A DNA stretch of 64,000 nucleotides, taken from positions 434,001 through 498,000 of the forward strand of contig NZ_JAUCYU010000002.1 in the NCBI RefSeq assembly GCF_030373445.1, given 5' to 3'. The DNA is from Roseovarius sp. Its GTDB lineage: Bacteria > Pseudomonadota > Alphaproteobacteria > Rhodobacterales > Rhodobacteraceae. Below are positions 38,738-47,201 of this stretch, piece by piece. The position numbers and the translations under genes were made by a program. Position 1 is the stretch's first letter, and each line of letters begins with the position of its first letter. The notes beneath the pieces are model-generated. The model was not told the DNA's origin. It ran no database searches and worked only from the letters and a program-made list of their open reading frames with translations.

Positions 38738-39773
38738 GAACTGGCGTGATGTCCTAAAGTCCGCAATAGCTGAAAGCGGTAAATCCATGCGGGAAGTATC
38801 GTTGGAAGCGGGCCTTGGTGCGGGGTATGTTCACTCATTGTTGAGCGATGGGAAAACGCCGACAATTGATAACTACCATGCGATCATAGAAGCAGCAGGC
38901 GGTTTGCCGAATTCGTCCAAAAGTATGTCAGCCAACGAGCCGCTGGGCCGGATCGCCGCGGCGCTGGAACGGATGAGCCCGGCGCCACTGGAGGCGCCCG
39001 ATTTCGGCGCCGCTGATGCCTTCGTCTGGCACGTGGAGCCCGACCGGCTGGTGCCGGTGCCCAGGGTCAACCGCGTCGACATGGCGCTGCTGGTGGGGAT
39101 CAACCGGTCGCGCGACACGCTTCTGGAGAACACTCGGCAGTTCGCCAAGGGCCTGCCGGCCAATAACGCGCTTCTGTGGGGCGCGCGGGGGATGGGGAAA
39201 TCCTCGCTGGTGAAGGCGGTGCATGCGGCCGTGCGGGCCGAGGGGGCGCCGCTCAAGATCGTGGAACTGCAGCGGGAGGACCTGACCAGCGTGGGCCGCC
39301 TGCTTACGCTGCTTCGCGATGCGGAGGAACGGTTCCTGCTGTTCTGCGACGACCTGAGTTTTTCCCATGACGACCAGCATTACAAATCGCTGAAGGCGGT
39401 CCTGGATGGCGGGATCGAGGGGCGGCCGGACAACGTGGTGTTCTATGCCACCTCGAACCGCCGCCACCTGATGCCGCGGGACATGATCGAGAACGAGCGC
39501 TCGACCGCGATCAGCCCGAGCGAGGCGACCGAGGAGAAGGTGTCGCTGTCGGACCGGTTCGGGTTGTGGCTGGGCTTCCACCCCTGCGACCAGGACGAGT
39601 ACCTGTCGATGATCCGGGGCTATTGCGATGCCTACGGGGTGGAGATCGACGACGCCACCCTGCGCGCCGAGGCGATCGAGTGGCAGGCCACCCGCGGCGC
39701 CCGCTCGGGTCGGGTGGCGTGGCAGTACTTTACCGATCTGGCGGGCCGCCGGGGCGTTTCGGTCGCGCTCTAG
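38718..39773 (+). CDS. DUF815 AAA-type ATPase with an N-terminal helix-turn-helix
   Basis: The frame from 38718 codes for 351 residues. Residues 1-69 are a helix-turn-helix of phage-repressor style (MREVSLEAGLGAGYVHSLLS is the recognition unit) with base composition far poorer in GC than its surroundings. From residue 70 (MSANEPLGR, ATG at 38925) the normal DUF815 ATPase of 282 residues begins, with Walker A GARGMGKSS near residue 155 and an acidic FCDDLSF as Walker B. DUF815 proteins are ATPases of unknown role. ATG 38925 lacks a good ribosome site, so a true fusion is possible. The other reading is a leftover gene fragment upstream of the ATPase. Confidence 0.8.
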   Translation: MTIEKLENWRDVLKSAIAESGKSMREVSLEAGLGAGYVHSLLSDGKTPTIDNYHAIIEAAGGLPNSSKSMSANEPLGRIAAALERMSPAPLEAPDFGAADAFVWHVEPDRLVPVPRVNRVDMALLVGINRSRDTLLENTRQFAKGLPANNALLWGARGMGKSSLVKAVHAAVRAEGAPLKIVELQREDLTSVGRLLTLLRDAEERFLLFCDDLSFSHDDQHYKSLKAVLDGGIEGRPDNVVFYATSNRRHLMPRDMIENERSTAISPSEATEEKVSLSDRFGLWLGFHPCDQDEYLSMIRGYCDAYGVEIDDATLRAEAIEWQATRGARSGRVAWQYFTDLAGRRGVSVAL

Positions 39774-39787
39774 GCGCCACGCCCCGT

Positions 39788-39814
39788 TTCTTCTGGCTGA
39801 AAATATCCCGGGGG
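39788..39814 (+). repeat. Dispersed AT/GC repeat before a convergent hairpin, first copy
   Basis: TTCTTCTGGCTGAAAATATC followed by CCGGGGG. A copy with the same core (GAAAAATATCCCGGGGGG) is at 58324-58352. Both are right after the stop of a plus-strand gene and just before a strong hairpin. Confidence 0.55.
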
Positions 39815-39817
39815 AGA

Positions 39818-39844
39818 CGTTGAAAGTCGTCCCGACTTTCAACG
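39818..39844. terminator. Perfect hairpin between convergent genes
   Basis: CGTTGAAAGTCG and CGACTTTCAACG pair over 12 bases around TCC. It lies between the ends of the DUF815 gene (plus) and nlpD (minus) and would act for both strands. There is no T-tract on either side. Confidence 0.55.
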
Positions 39845-39873
39845 CCAGGAGCAGAGCCCCTTACTCCGTCGAC

Positions 39874-41061
39874 CTACTGAAGATAAGGCCCGGGATCGAC
39901 CGAATCGAAGCCTTCGCGCACCTCGAAATGGACCGCCGCCGTGCCGTCGCTGCGGATCTCGGCGAGTTTCTGGCCGCGGCTGACGCTGTCGCCCTTGGAG
40001 ACCGCCACGCCGCCGACGTTGGAATAGACCGTCAGCAGGTTGTCGGGGTGCTTGACCACGATGATCGGCACGCCGTTGGTGTCCTCGGTGATCGCGGCGA
40101 CCGTGCCGGAGGCTGCGGCGTTGACGGCCGTGCCCGGGGCGGCGGCGATGTCGATGCCGTCATTCTTGCCCTTCTCGTAATCGCGGATGATGTCGCCGCT
40201 GACCGGCATGCCCATCCGGCCCTTGGGCGCGGTGGTCTCCTGGCTCATGTCGGGGGCGGCGGTGGTTTCCACCTCCTCGGCGGCGGGCAGGGTTTCCTCG
40301 TCGGGCAGGGGCTGCGAGGCGCTTGGCGGCTCGGGCGTCTGGGTGCCCTGGCCGGGCATCGAGGTGGCCGCCGGGTCGACCGCGCTTTTCGGCTTGCCGG
40401 GCAGGGCCACGGGGATCAGCAGGAACTGCCCCTCGCGGACCGCGAAATCGCTGCCGAGCCCGTTCCACTCGGCCAGGCTGGTGACCGAGACGTTGTAGAG
40501 CCGGGCGATGGAATAGGCGGTTTCGCCGCGCTCGACCTTGTGGCGCACCGGCTCTGTGCCGGAGGTGCCGGTGGGCTGGCTGGAGGCCGCGGGCGCGGGG
40601 TCGAGCGCGCTGGTCTGCACGCCGGTATTGCCGCTGTCGGCTGCGTCGATGGCGTTGCCGGCGAGCGTGGTGATATCGACGTCGCCCGGGCGGATCGGGC
40701 CGCCATCGGGTTCGGTGACGCGGTCGGGCAGGGCCACGATCTCGCCGTCGCGCAGGGGGTCGGTGGTCTGCAGGCCGTTGTAGCTGGCGATGGACTGGGC
40801 GTTGGCGCCGATCCGCTGGGCGAGCGAGGCGACGGTGTCGCCGCGCCGGGCCACGGCGACCTGGTAGCTGGGATAGGAGATGATGCCGCGGCTGTCGGGC
40901 CGGGGCCGGTCGGCGGTGGCGGAACGGGCGGCGTCGGTGGTGCTGGGGGCATTGCCGAAATTGCCGCGCATGTCGAAGTCGAGCCCGGAGTCGCTGCAGG
41001 CCGCGAGGCCCGCAAGCGCGGCGGAGGCCATCAATACGGCCGGGCGATGGAAAATAGGCAT
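39874..41061 (-). CDS. nlpD: NlpD-like lipoprotein with LysM and degenerate M23 domains
   Basis: A 395-residue lipoprotein with lipobox LAAC near residue 22. Two LysM peptidoglycan-binding units follow (about residues 70-115 and 170-215), then a Glu/Thr/Pro-rich linker and a C-terminal M23/LytM domain. The catalytic residues are lost: the first His is Asn (KGKNDGIDI) and the HxH has become AVH. This fits an amidase activator (NlpD/EnvC role in cell separation) and not an active endopeptidase. GAGGAG lies 9 bases before ATG 41061. The order surE-pcm-nlpD matches enteric bacteria, but no rpoS follows. Confidence 0.88.
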   Translation of the reverse strand: MPIFHRPAVLMASAALAGLAACSDSGLDFDMRGNFGNAPSTTDAARSATADRPRPDSRGIISYPSYQVAVARRGDTVASLAQRIGANAQSIASYNGLQTTDPLRDGEIVALPDRVTEPDGGPIRPGDVDITTLAGNAIDAADSGNTGVQTSALDPAPAASSQPTGTSGTEPVRHKVERGETAYSIARLYNVSVTSLAEWNGLGSDFAVREGQFLLIPVALPGKPKSAVDPAATSMPGQGTQTPEPPSASQPLPDEETLPAAEEVETTAAPDMSQETTAPKGRMGMPVSGDIIRDYEKGKNDGIDIAAAPGTAVNAAASGTVAAITEDTNGVPIIVVKHPDNLLTVYSNVGGVAVSKGDSVSRGQKLAEIRSDGTAAVHFEVREGFDSVDPGPYLQ

Positions 41062-41151
41062 CTCGATAAGCTCCTCGTGTCTTTCAGCGCGCATGCCCCG
41101 TGTGGCCCGGGGTCTACAATGCGGTTGTCCTGTCCTGTCCTACCCCAAACC

Positions 41152-41811
41152 TTAGCCGCTGTCCCGGCCGAGGCCTTCGACCAGCGGCACGAAACGGACC
41201 GGCAGCATCTCGTCATACTCGAAGCCGTCTTCCGTGCGAGTCACGCGGATCAGGCTTTGCACGGCATCCGACTGTCCCACCGGCAATACCATGATACCCC
41301 CGATTTTCAACTGGGCCAAGAGCGGGCCGGGCGGGTCCTCGGCGGCGGCCGTGACAAGGATGCGGTCGAAGGGCGCCTGGTCGGGCAGGCCGAAGCTGCC
41401 GTCGGAGGTGACGGCGGTGATATTGGTCAGGTCGAGCTTGCGGAACACCTCGGTCGCCTCGGCCACGAGGCGCTTGTGGCGGTCGACGGTATAGACCCGG
41501 CGCGCGAGCTGGCTGAGGATGGCGGCCTGGTAGCCCGAGCCGCAGCCGACCTCGAGCACCTTGTCGCGGTTCGACACCTTGAGGGCCTGCGTCATCAGCC
41601 CCACGACGGAGGGTTGCGAGATGGTCTGGCCGCAGGCGATGGGCAGCGGCATGTCCTCGTAGGCGCGGGCCGCGAAATGGCCGCGCACGAAGAGGCCCCG
41701 GTCGACCTTTTCCATGGCGTGCAGCACGCGCCGGTCGGTCACCCCGCGCGAGCGCAGCGCGAACAGGAACTGCATCTTGCGCTCGGCGATATCGGGGGAG
41801 TCGTCGGTCAT
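41152..41811 (-). CDS. pcm: Protein-L-isoaspartate O-methyltransferase
   Basis: A 219-residue repair enzyme that methylates isoaspartyl residues. The SAM loop is [13 protein letters not shown] near residue 76, and family motifs include [11 protein letters not shown] near residue 51 and LPVGQ. The start overlaps the surE stop by 4 bases, and the pair forms the usual surE-pcm operon. Length is normal. Confidence 0.95.
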   Translation of the reverse strand: MTDDSPDIAERKMQFLFALRSRGVTDRRVLHAMEKVDRGLFVRGHFAARAYEDMPLPIACGQTISQPSVVGLMTQALKVSNRDKVLEVGCGSGYQAAILSQLARRVYTVDRHKRLVAEATEVFRKLDLTNITAVTSDGSFGLPDQAPFDRILVTAAAEDPPGPLLAQLKIGGIMVLPVGQSDAVQSLIRVTRTEDGFEYDEMLPVRFVPLVEGLGRDSG

Positions 41812-42587
41812 TCGATCGCTTTCAGCGCCTCCAGCGCGTCATGCGCCGTCAGGTCCGCGCGCATGGGTGTCACCGAGATATAACCTTTCAGGTTCCAGTC
41901 TGCATCGGTGCCTTCGGAGGTGGGCTGTTGTTGTGGCGCGCCGGTAACCCAGAGGAAGCGGCGGCCAGAGGGCGAGGTGGTGGGCTGGACGCCGAAGCCC
42001 ATGTCGCGGCGGAAGCCCTGGGGCGCGGCGCGGGTGCCCCTGACGCCCGCGGCGGGCGTGGGCGGGAAGTTGACGTTGTAGAAGATGCCGTAATCGTCCT
42101 TGGTCCAGACCCCCTTGTCGAGCAGGCGGCGGAGCGTGTCGAGCCCGTGGACGCGGGCCGCTTCGAACTTGTCGTCGAGGTCGCGGTTCTCGGGGCCGTA
42201 ATACTGGCTGAGGGCGATGGCGGGCAGGCCCTGGAGCGCCGCTTCCATGGCGCCGCCCAGCGTGCCGGAATAGAGCGCGTTCTCGGCCGCGTTGTTGCCG
42301 CGGTTGACGCCCGAAAGGACAAGATCGGGGCGGGCGGGCATGATATCGTGGACGGCGGCCAGCACGCAGTCGGCGGGGGAGCCCTGGGTGGCGAATCGGC
42401 GCTCGGCCATCTGGCTGACCATCATCGGCTGGGTGTAGGAAATGCAGTGGCCGACGCCGGATTGCTCGAAGGCGGGCGCCACTGTCCAGACCTCGCCCGA
42501 GGGGCCGGCAAGCTCGGTCGCGATCTCTTCCAGAACGGCAAGGCCGGGCGCGTTGATGCCGTCGTCATTGGTGATGAGAATGCGCAA
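41808..42587 (-). CDS. surE: 5'/3'-nucleotidase SurE
   Basis: A 259-residue metal-dependent phosphatase acting on nucleoside monophosphates. [12 protein letters not shown] at residues 4-15 holds the paired Asp metal ligands, and [18 protein letters not shown] (near residue 96) is the second active-site motif. [12 protein letters not shown] also fits the family. The gene begins the minus-strand surE-pcm-nlpD unit. Confidence 0.96.
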   Translation of the reverse strand: MRILITNDDGINAPGLAVLEEIATELAGPSGEVWTVAPAFEQSGVGHCISYTQPMMVSQMAERRFATQGSPADCVLAAVHDIMPARPDLVLSGVNRGNNAAENALYSGTLGGAMEAALQGLPAIALSQYYGPENRDLDDKFEAARVHGLDTLRRLLDKGVWTKDDYGIFYNVNFPPTPAAGVRGTRAAPQGFRRDMGFGVQPTTSPSGRRFLWVTGAPQQQPTSEGTDADWNLKGYISVTPMRADLTAHDALEALKAIE

Positions 42588-42659
42588 GAGTGCCTCCGGG
42601 CTGCCTGTTCGCCTTGTGTAGCGGCGGTAATCCGCCGGGGCAAGCCGGGTCCGGCCACG

Positions 42660-43319
42660 TCAGGCGGTCAGGGCCTCCGACAGCAGGCGCTGTGCCTCGT
42701 CCGCCGTCGGCGTGAGCGTCGCGCGGTCTTCGCCGGGGAAGAAGCGGGCGCGGGTGGCAGTGGGCATTGGCTTGGGCTGGAGGATGTGGACGCGCGGGCC
42801 GATCTTGTCGGATTCGGCCTGCCAGCTGCGGGCGAGGGCCGTCTGGGCGGCCTTGGTGGCGCCGTAGGCCGCGAAGAACTTGTCGCCGGCATGGGGGTCG
42901 TCGAAGAAGAGCGCGGTGCCGTGCTCGCCCAGCAGCGGCGCGAGGAAGGGGATGAGGCGGCCGGTGGCGGTGATGTTGACGGCGACCGACTTGTCCCAGT
43001 CCTTGGGGTCGAGATGGCCCGCGGGGGTGAGCGGGGCGGCGTGGATGGCGCAATGCGCCCAGAGGTCGACCTTGCCCCAGCGGTCGTAGATCGAGCGGCA
43101 GAGCTGGGCCATGGCATCGGGGTTGGTGATGTCCATCGGCGCCAGCGTGGCCTGGCCGCCGCGGGCCTTGATCCGGTCGTCGAGCTCTTCCAGCGCGCCG
43201 GTGGTGCGGCCCACCGCGACGACGTGGAAACCGGGCGCGAGCGCCTCGGCCAGCGCGGCGCCGAGGCCGCGGGAGGCGCCGGTGACCAGCGCGATTTTCG
43301 GGGGTGACGTGTCGCTCAT
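42660..43319 (-). CDS. SDR-family oxidoreductase
   Basis: A 219-residue short-chain dehydrogenase/reductase. The cofactor loop is TGASRGLGAALAEAL (about residues 12-26). The Tyr-x-x-x-Lys pair is present as YGATKAA near residues 148-154. The substrate is unknown. I chose the ATG at 43319 (MSDTSPPK) over the in-frame ATG at 43337. It lies 72 bases upstream of surE in the same direction and may be in that operon; bioY diverges on the other side. Confidence 0.82.
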   Translation of the reverse strand: MSDTSPPKIALVTGASRGLGAALAEALAPGFHVVAVGRTTGALEELDDRIKARGGQATLAPMDITNPDAMAQLCRSIYDRWGKVDLWAHCAIHAAPLTPAGHLDPKDWDKSVAVNITATGRLIPFLAPLLGEHGTALFFDDPHAGDKFFAAYGATKAAQTALARSWQAESDKIGPRVHILQPKPMPTATRARFFPGEDRATLTPTADEAQRLLSEALTA

Positions 43320-43433
43320 GGGCCGGGGATGTCCCACCGCGCGGGGGGGAAATCAAGTGCAATCGCTTGACTTCCACCCTGCAAAGGCGAAAAAGTCGCA
43401 CAGGTTTTTAAAGCAAAGGACGTGAGGACGATC

Positions 43434-44033
43434 ATGCGCGATACAACTCTGGCCGGGGCCGTTATCGGTCGCGACACACTTCTGAAACAGGCGGCCCTGG
43501 TGCTGGGCGGGACGATGTTCATCGCGCTGGCCGCGCAGGTGAGCATCCCCTTCTTCCCCGTGCCGATGACGCTGCAGTCGCTGGCGATCCTGATCGTGGG
43601 CCTGACCTTCGGCGCGCGGCTTGGTGCAGTGACGCTGGTGGCGTACCTGGCCGAAGGCGCGATGGGCCTGCCGGTCTTTGCCAACGGTGCCTCGGCGCCG
43701 GCGCTGCTCGGGCCGTCGGCCGGGTTCCTGTATGGCTTCGTGCTGATGGCGTGGCTGGCCGGCCTGTCCGCCGACCGCGGGCTGGCGCGCGGCGTGGTGT
43801 CGACCTCGATCGTAACACTGGTGGTCTCGGCGATCCTGTACATCCCCGGCGGGGCATGGCCGATGGCCGTTGCCGAGGTTTCGGGGATCACCGGCAAGTG
43901 GGTCGGCTCGTCCATGGACGTGGTCTGGACCTACTATGTCGCGCCCTTCCTGCTGGGTGACGTGGTCAAGTCGGTCATCGCGGCGATGGTCGTGACCGGC
44001 GGCTGGAAAGCGCTTCAGGCCCGCAAAGGCTGA
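43434..44033 (+). CDS. bioY: Biotin transporter BioY
   Basis: A 199-residue integral membrane protein with six hydrophobic helices, the substrate-binding (S) subunit of a biotin ECF-type transporter. PFFPVPMTLQSLAILIVGL and GAMGLPVFANG are the family motifs (first given in part: VPMTLQSLA). I chose ATG 43434 with GAGG six bases upstream over GTG 43422. No bioM or bioN energising genes are adjacent, so it may work alone or with shared units. A BioR-type operator is not seen upstream. Confidence 0.93.
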   Translation: MRDTTLAGAVIGRDTLLKQAALVLGGTMFIALAAQVSIPFFPVPMTLQSLAILIVGLTFGARLGAVTLVAYLAEGAMGLPVFANGASAPALLGPSAGFLYGFVLMAWLAGLSADRGLARGVVSTSIVTLVVSAILYIPGGAWPMAVAEVSGITGKWVGSSMDVVWTYYVAPFLLGDVVKSVIAAMVVTGGWKALQARKG

Positions 44034-44058
44034 GCCTTACACCATACGAGCTTCAGAG

Positions 44059-44085
44059 CGCCGTCCCGGTTCGGGGCGGCGTTTT
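44059..44085 (+). terminator. Intrinsic terminator after bioY
   Basis: CGCCGTCCCG and CGGGGCGGCG form a 10-bp stem with one G-T pair around a GTT loop, followed by TTTT. It lies 26 bases after the bioY stop. Confidence 0.75.
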
Positions 44086-44090
44086 GCGTT

Positions 44091-44537
44091 TCAACTTTCC
44101 CTGGATACTCGATCCGCGGCTTCGGCGTGCAGCTCGTCCAGGGCGCTTTCGCACAGTCCCAGTTCGAGCCACTGGCAGCCCGCGCAGAGCGAGGCAAGCG
44201 CGCCCGGGGGCACGCGCTTGACGATGCGGCGCTTGGCCTCGCCCCAGGTCAGGCGGGAACCGGCGAAGAGGCCGAGCGCGCGGGCGTGGCGGGCGTCGAG
44301 CGTGGCGATTTTCGACTGGCTTTCGCAGAGCTGGCCGCGGCGCTTGGGGCAGGGGCCGCAGATATCGTCGGCGGCGCCCACCACCTCGATCTCGACGTCG
44401 TCGCCGCCGGGCGCGCGGAGGCGCCCGTCGATGATCCCGGACATGTTGGCGACGAAGCCGTCGGAATAGCCCTTGCCCTGGAAGCCCAGCGAGCAGAGGA
44501 AATGGTGCGGGCGGTAGCGAAGGGGCGTGTCACTCAT
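44091..44537 (-). CDS. DUF1284 protein, putative iron-sulfur binding
   Basis: A 148-residue protein. RYRPHHFLCSLGFQGKGYS at the start (read as RPHHFLC and GKGYS) is the DUF1284 signature, and CGPCPKRRGQLC and CAGCQWLELGLC give six more cysteines in pairs, consistent with binding of a metal or iron-sulfur cluster. The function is unknown. The bioY terminator is immediately after its stop on the other strand. Confidence 0.8.
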   Translation of the reverse strand: MSDTPLRYRPHHFLCSLGFQGKGYSDGFVANMSGIIDGRLRAPGGDDVEIEVVGAADDICGPCPKRRGQLCESQSKIATLDARHARALGLFAGSRLTWGEAKRRIVKRVPPGALASLCAGCQWLELGLCESALDELHAEAADRVSRES

Positions 44538-44570
44538 GACGCGGCAGGATGGGGCGCGGCGGCGATGCCG

Positions 44571-44909
44571 TCAAGTTTCGTCCTCGTCGCGGTCGGGCCG
44601 GGCGTGGGGCCGGATGCGCGAGGGGGTGGCGAACTTGACCTGCGGCATAGTGAGCCGGCGGGCGAGGCCATCCTCGGCCAGGTGCAGCGTGCCCGGTTCG
44701 ATGGCGGTGACGACGGCGCGGCCGAGATAGTCGCCGCGGGCAAGCTTGTGAATGCCACCCGCCGGGCTGCGCACCAGCGCCATGCTGGAATCGTCGCCGC
44801 GGATGAAGGTGCCCAGCAGGACGGCCGTGTCGAGCGGGATCACGTTGGTTTCGGTGGCCTTGAAGGAGGTGACGAGCCCCTCGGGGATGAAGTCGGTTTC
44901 TTGTGCCAT
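44571..44909 (-). CDS. PilP-like small protein of unknown function
   Basis: A 112-residue protein without a signal peptide or membrane helix. Residues 26-88 (for example ALVRSPAGGIHKLARGDYLG and AVVTAIEPGTLHLAEDG) resemble the beta-sandwich of PilP/GspC-type proteins in the pattern of Gly-Asp turn followed by a V-x-x-I strand. The rest is unremarkable. It lies downstream of purF beyond a hairpin. The assignment is from pattern only. Confidence 0.5.
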   Translation of the reverse strand: MAQETDFIPEGLVTSFKATETNVIPLDTAVLLGTFIRGDDSSMALVRSPAGGIHKLARGDYLGRAVVTAIEPGTLHLAEDGLARRLTMPQVKFATPSRIRPHARPDRDEDET

Positions 44910-44933
44910 TGGTCCGGTCTTTAAGATGCGAAA

Positions 44934-44954
44934 CGGCGCGCCAGTGGCGCGCCG
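44934..44954 (-). terminator. Hairpin after purF
   Basis: A perfect 9-bp stem of CGGCGCGCC and GGCGCGCCG around AGT, followed on the minus strand by TTTCGC. It is a weak or stem-driven terminator about 80 bases after the purF stop. Confidence 0.55.
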
Positions 44955-45035
44955 AAAACGGGGATTTATGACGGAATGGCGACAGGTGAAAGGGCGCGAG
45001 ATGTCCTTGCGCGGAACTCTGCCGGCGGGGCGGCG

Positions 45036-46499
45036 CTACTCTGCCGCCTTGAGCTGGAAGCCCTTCTCGATCTGGTCTGAGGGTTCGACCGGATAGTCGC
45101 CCGAGAAGCAGGCATCGCAGTATTGCGGGCATTTCGTGTCGCGGCCCGACGCCTCGCCCACGGCGCGGTAGAGCCCGTCGAGCGAGATGAATTTCAGGCT
45201 GTCGACGGCGAGGTGATCGCGCATCTCCTCTTCCGACATGGTGGCCGCCAGCAGCTTGTCGCGCTGGGGCGTGTCGACCCCGTAGAAGCAGGGCCATGCC
45301 GTGGGCGGGCTCGCGATGCGGAAATGGACCTCGGCCGCGCCGGCGTCGAGGATCATCTCCTTGATCTTGCGGGAGGTGGTGCCGCGCACGACGCTGTCGT
45401 CGACGAGGATGACGCGCTTGCCCTCGATCAGGGCCCGGTTGACGTTCAGCTTGAGCCGGACGCCCATGTTGCGGATCTGCTCGGTCGGCTCGATGAAGGT
45501 GCGGCCCATGTACTGGTTGCGGACGATGCCCATGGCGTAGGGAATGCCGCTTTCGTGGGAGAAGCCGATGGCCGCCGGCGTGCCGCTGTCGGGGACCGGG
45601 CAGACGAGGTCGGCATCGACCGGCGCCTCGCGGGCCAGTTCCACACCGATCTGGTGGCGGGTTTCATAGACCGAGCGCCCGCCGATGATGCTGTCGGGGC
45701 GGGAGAAGTAGACGTGCTCGAAGATGCAGAAGCGCGACTTGGCGGGGCGGAAGGGCCGGTGGCTTTCCACGCCTTCGTGGTTGATGACGACCATCTCGCC
45801 CGGCTCGATCTCGCGGACGAAGCGGGCGCCGATGATGTCGAGCGCGCAGGTCTCCGACGAGAGCACCCAGCCATCGCCGACCTGGCCCAGCACCAGCGGG
45901 CGCACGCCCAGAGGGTCGCGGACACCGATCAGCTTGGTGCGGGTCATGGCCACGACCGAGAAGGCGCCTTCGACCCGGCGCAGCGCGTCTTCCATCCGCT
46001 CGGGGATGTTGCGCTGAAGCGAGCGGGCCATCAGGTGGATGATGCACTCGCTGTCGGAATTCGACTGGAAGATCGAGCCGCGCTCGATCAGTTCGCGGCG
46101 GAGCGCGTCGGCATTGGTGATGTTGCCGTTATGGGCGATTGCCGCGCCGCCCATCGCGAACTCGCCGAAGAATGGCTGCACGTCGCGGATGACGGGCTGT
46201 TTGCCGCCGGCGGTGGAATAGCGCACGTGGCCGATGGAGAGCGGCCCGGGGAGGGTTTCCATCAGCGATTGGCGGGTGAAGTTGTCGCGCACGTAGCCGA
46301 AGCGCCGGGCAGAGTTGAAACCCTGCTCGGGGTCATGGCTGACGATGCCGCCGGCCTCCTGCCCGCGGTGTTGCAGGGCATGCAGGCCGAGGGCCACGAA
46401 GTTGGCGGCATCGGTGACACCGATGACGCCGAAAATACCGCATTCCTCGCGCAGTTTGTCGTCGTCGAAAGGATGGGCGGGGGGCATTTGCTTGGGCAA
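45036..46499 (-). CDS. purF: Amidophosphoribosyltransferase
   Basis: A 487-residue enzyme for the first step of purine synthesis. The glutamine amidotransferase domain starts at Cys20 (REECGIFGVIG), which becomes the N-terminal nucleophile after propeptide removal. The PRPP-binding loop is VILVDDSVVRGTTSRKI near residue 360. The first codon at 46499 is TTG with GGAG seven bases upstream; ATG 46487 has no clear ribosome site. An iron-sulfur-type arrangement cannot be judged here. Length is normal. Confidence 0.96.
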   Translation of the reverse strand: MPKQMPPAHPFDDDKLREECGIFGVIGVTDAANFVALGLHALQHRGQEAGGIVSHDPEQGFNSARRFGYVRDNFTRQSLMETLPGPLSIGHVRYSTAGGKQPVIRDVQPFFGEFAMGGAAIAHNGNITNADALRRELIERGSIFQSNSDSECIIHLMARSLQRNIPERMEDALRRVEGAFSVVAMTRTKLIGVRDPLGVRPLVLGQVGDGWVLSSETCALDIIGARFVREIEPGEMVVINHEGVESHRPFRPAKSRFCIFEHVYFSRPDSIIGGRSVYETRHQIGVELAREAPVDADLVCPVPDSGTPAAIGFSHESGIPYAMGIVRNQYMGRTFIEPTEQIRNMGVRLKLNVNRALIEGKRVILVDDSVVRGTTSRKIKEMILDAGAAEVHFRIASPPTAWPCFYGVDTPQRDKLLAATMSEEEMRDHLAVDSLKFISLDGLYRAVGEASGRDTKCPQYCDACFSGDYPVEPSDQIEKGFQLKAAE

Positions 46500-46618
46500 G
46501 GGGCAGCTCCGAATCTCACGGTATGCCAGTCGCCTCCTACATAGGGCGGCGACCCGCCGATGTCACGAAACTATCAAGAAAGTGATGTGACGGAAGGTCA
46601 GGTGTTGCAGGGACGTGC

Positions 46619-47176
46619 TCAGGAGGCGTCGCAGGCGCCGACCAGTTGCTCGTATTGCAGGGTGATCCAGCCGAGCGCCGCCTCGGGATCGCGATCCTCG
46701 ACGCTGTCGGTGAGCCGGGCGAAGACGCGGGCCGAGCGGCTGTCGTCGATGATCTCGATATCCTGGCTGGTGATGACCGTTTCGTAGACGAAATAGGCGA
46801 TGGCGACGAGCAGCACGCCGCGGGCCACGCCGAAGAGGAAACCGAGTGCCTGGTCGACGCCGCCGAGGGCCGAGCGCTGGACCAGCGAGGAAAAGAGCGG
46901 GGTGATAAGCGAGGCGACGATCAGGGCGACCGCGAAGATGGCGGTGAAGGCCGCGATCATGGAAAGCTCGCAGCTGTCGGCGATGAAGTCGCCCACCACG
47001 GGGATTTCCTTGACCAGCGGCTCGATCTGGGGCGCGAAGAGGAAGGCGAGGATGCCCGCCGCGACCCAGCCGGCGATGGCCAGCGCCTCGCGGACGAGGC
47101 CGCGGGAATAGGCCAGCAGGGCCGAGAGCACGATGACGAGCGCCACGACGCCGTCGATGATGGTAAAGCCTTCCAT
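46619..47176 (-). CDS. CvpA-family membrane protein
   Basis: A 185-residue protein with four hydrophobic helices in the first 130 residues, opening TIIDGVVALVIVLSALLAYSRGLVREAL (read as TIIDGVVALVIVLS and RGLVREAL), which is the CvpA pattern. CvpA is needed for colicin V production in E. coli and is associated with purF. Here it lies next to purF in the same direction, as in many bacteria. The molecular role is unknown. Confidence 0.9.
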   Translation of the reverse strand: MEGFTIIDGVVALVIVLSALLAYSRGLVREALAIAGWVAAGILAFLFAPQIEPLVKEIPVVGDFIADSCELSMIAAFTAIFAVALIVASLITPLFSSLVQRSALGGVDQALGFLFGVARGVLLVAIAYFVYETVITSQDIEIIDDSRSARVFARLTDSVEDRDPEAALGWITLQYEQLVGACDAS

Positions 47177-47201
47177 GAGCTCTTCCTGTCCCTTTGTTGC
47201 G

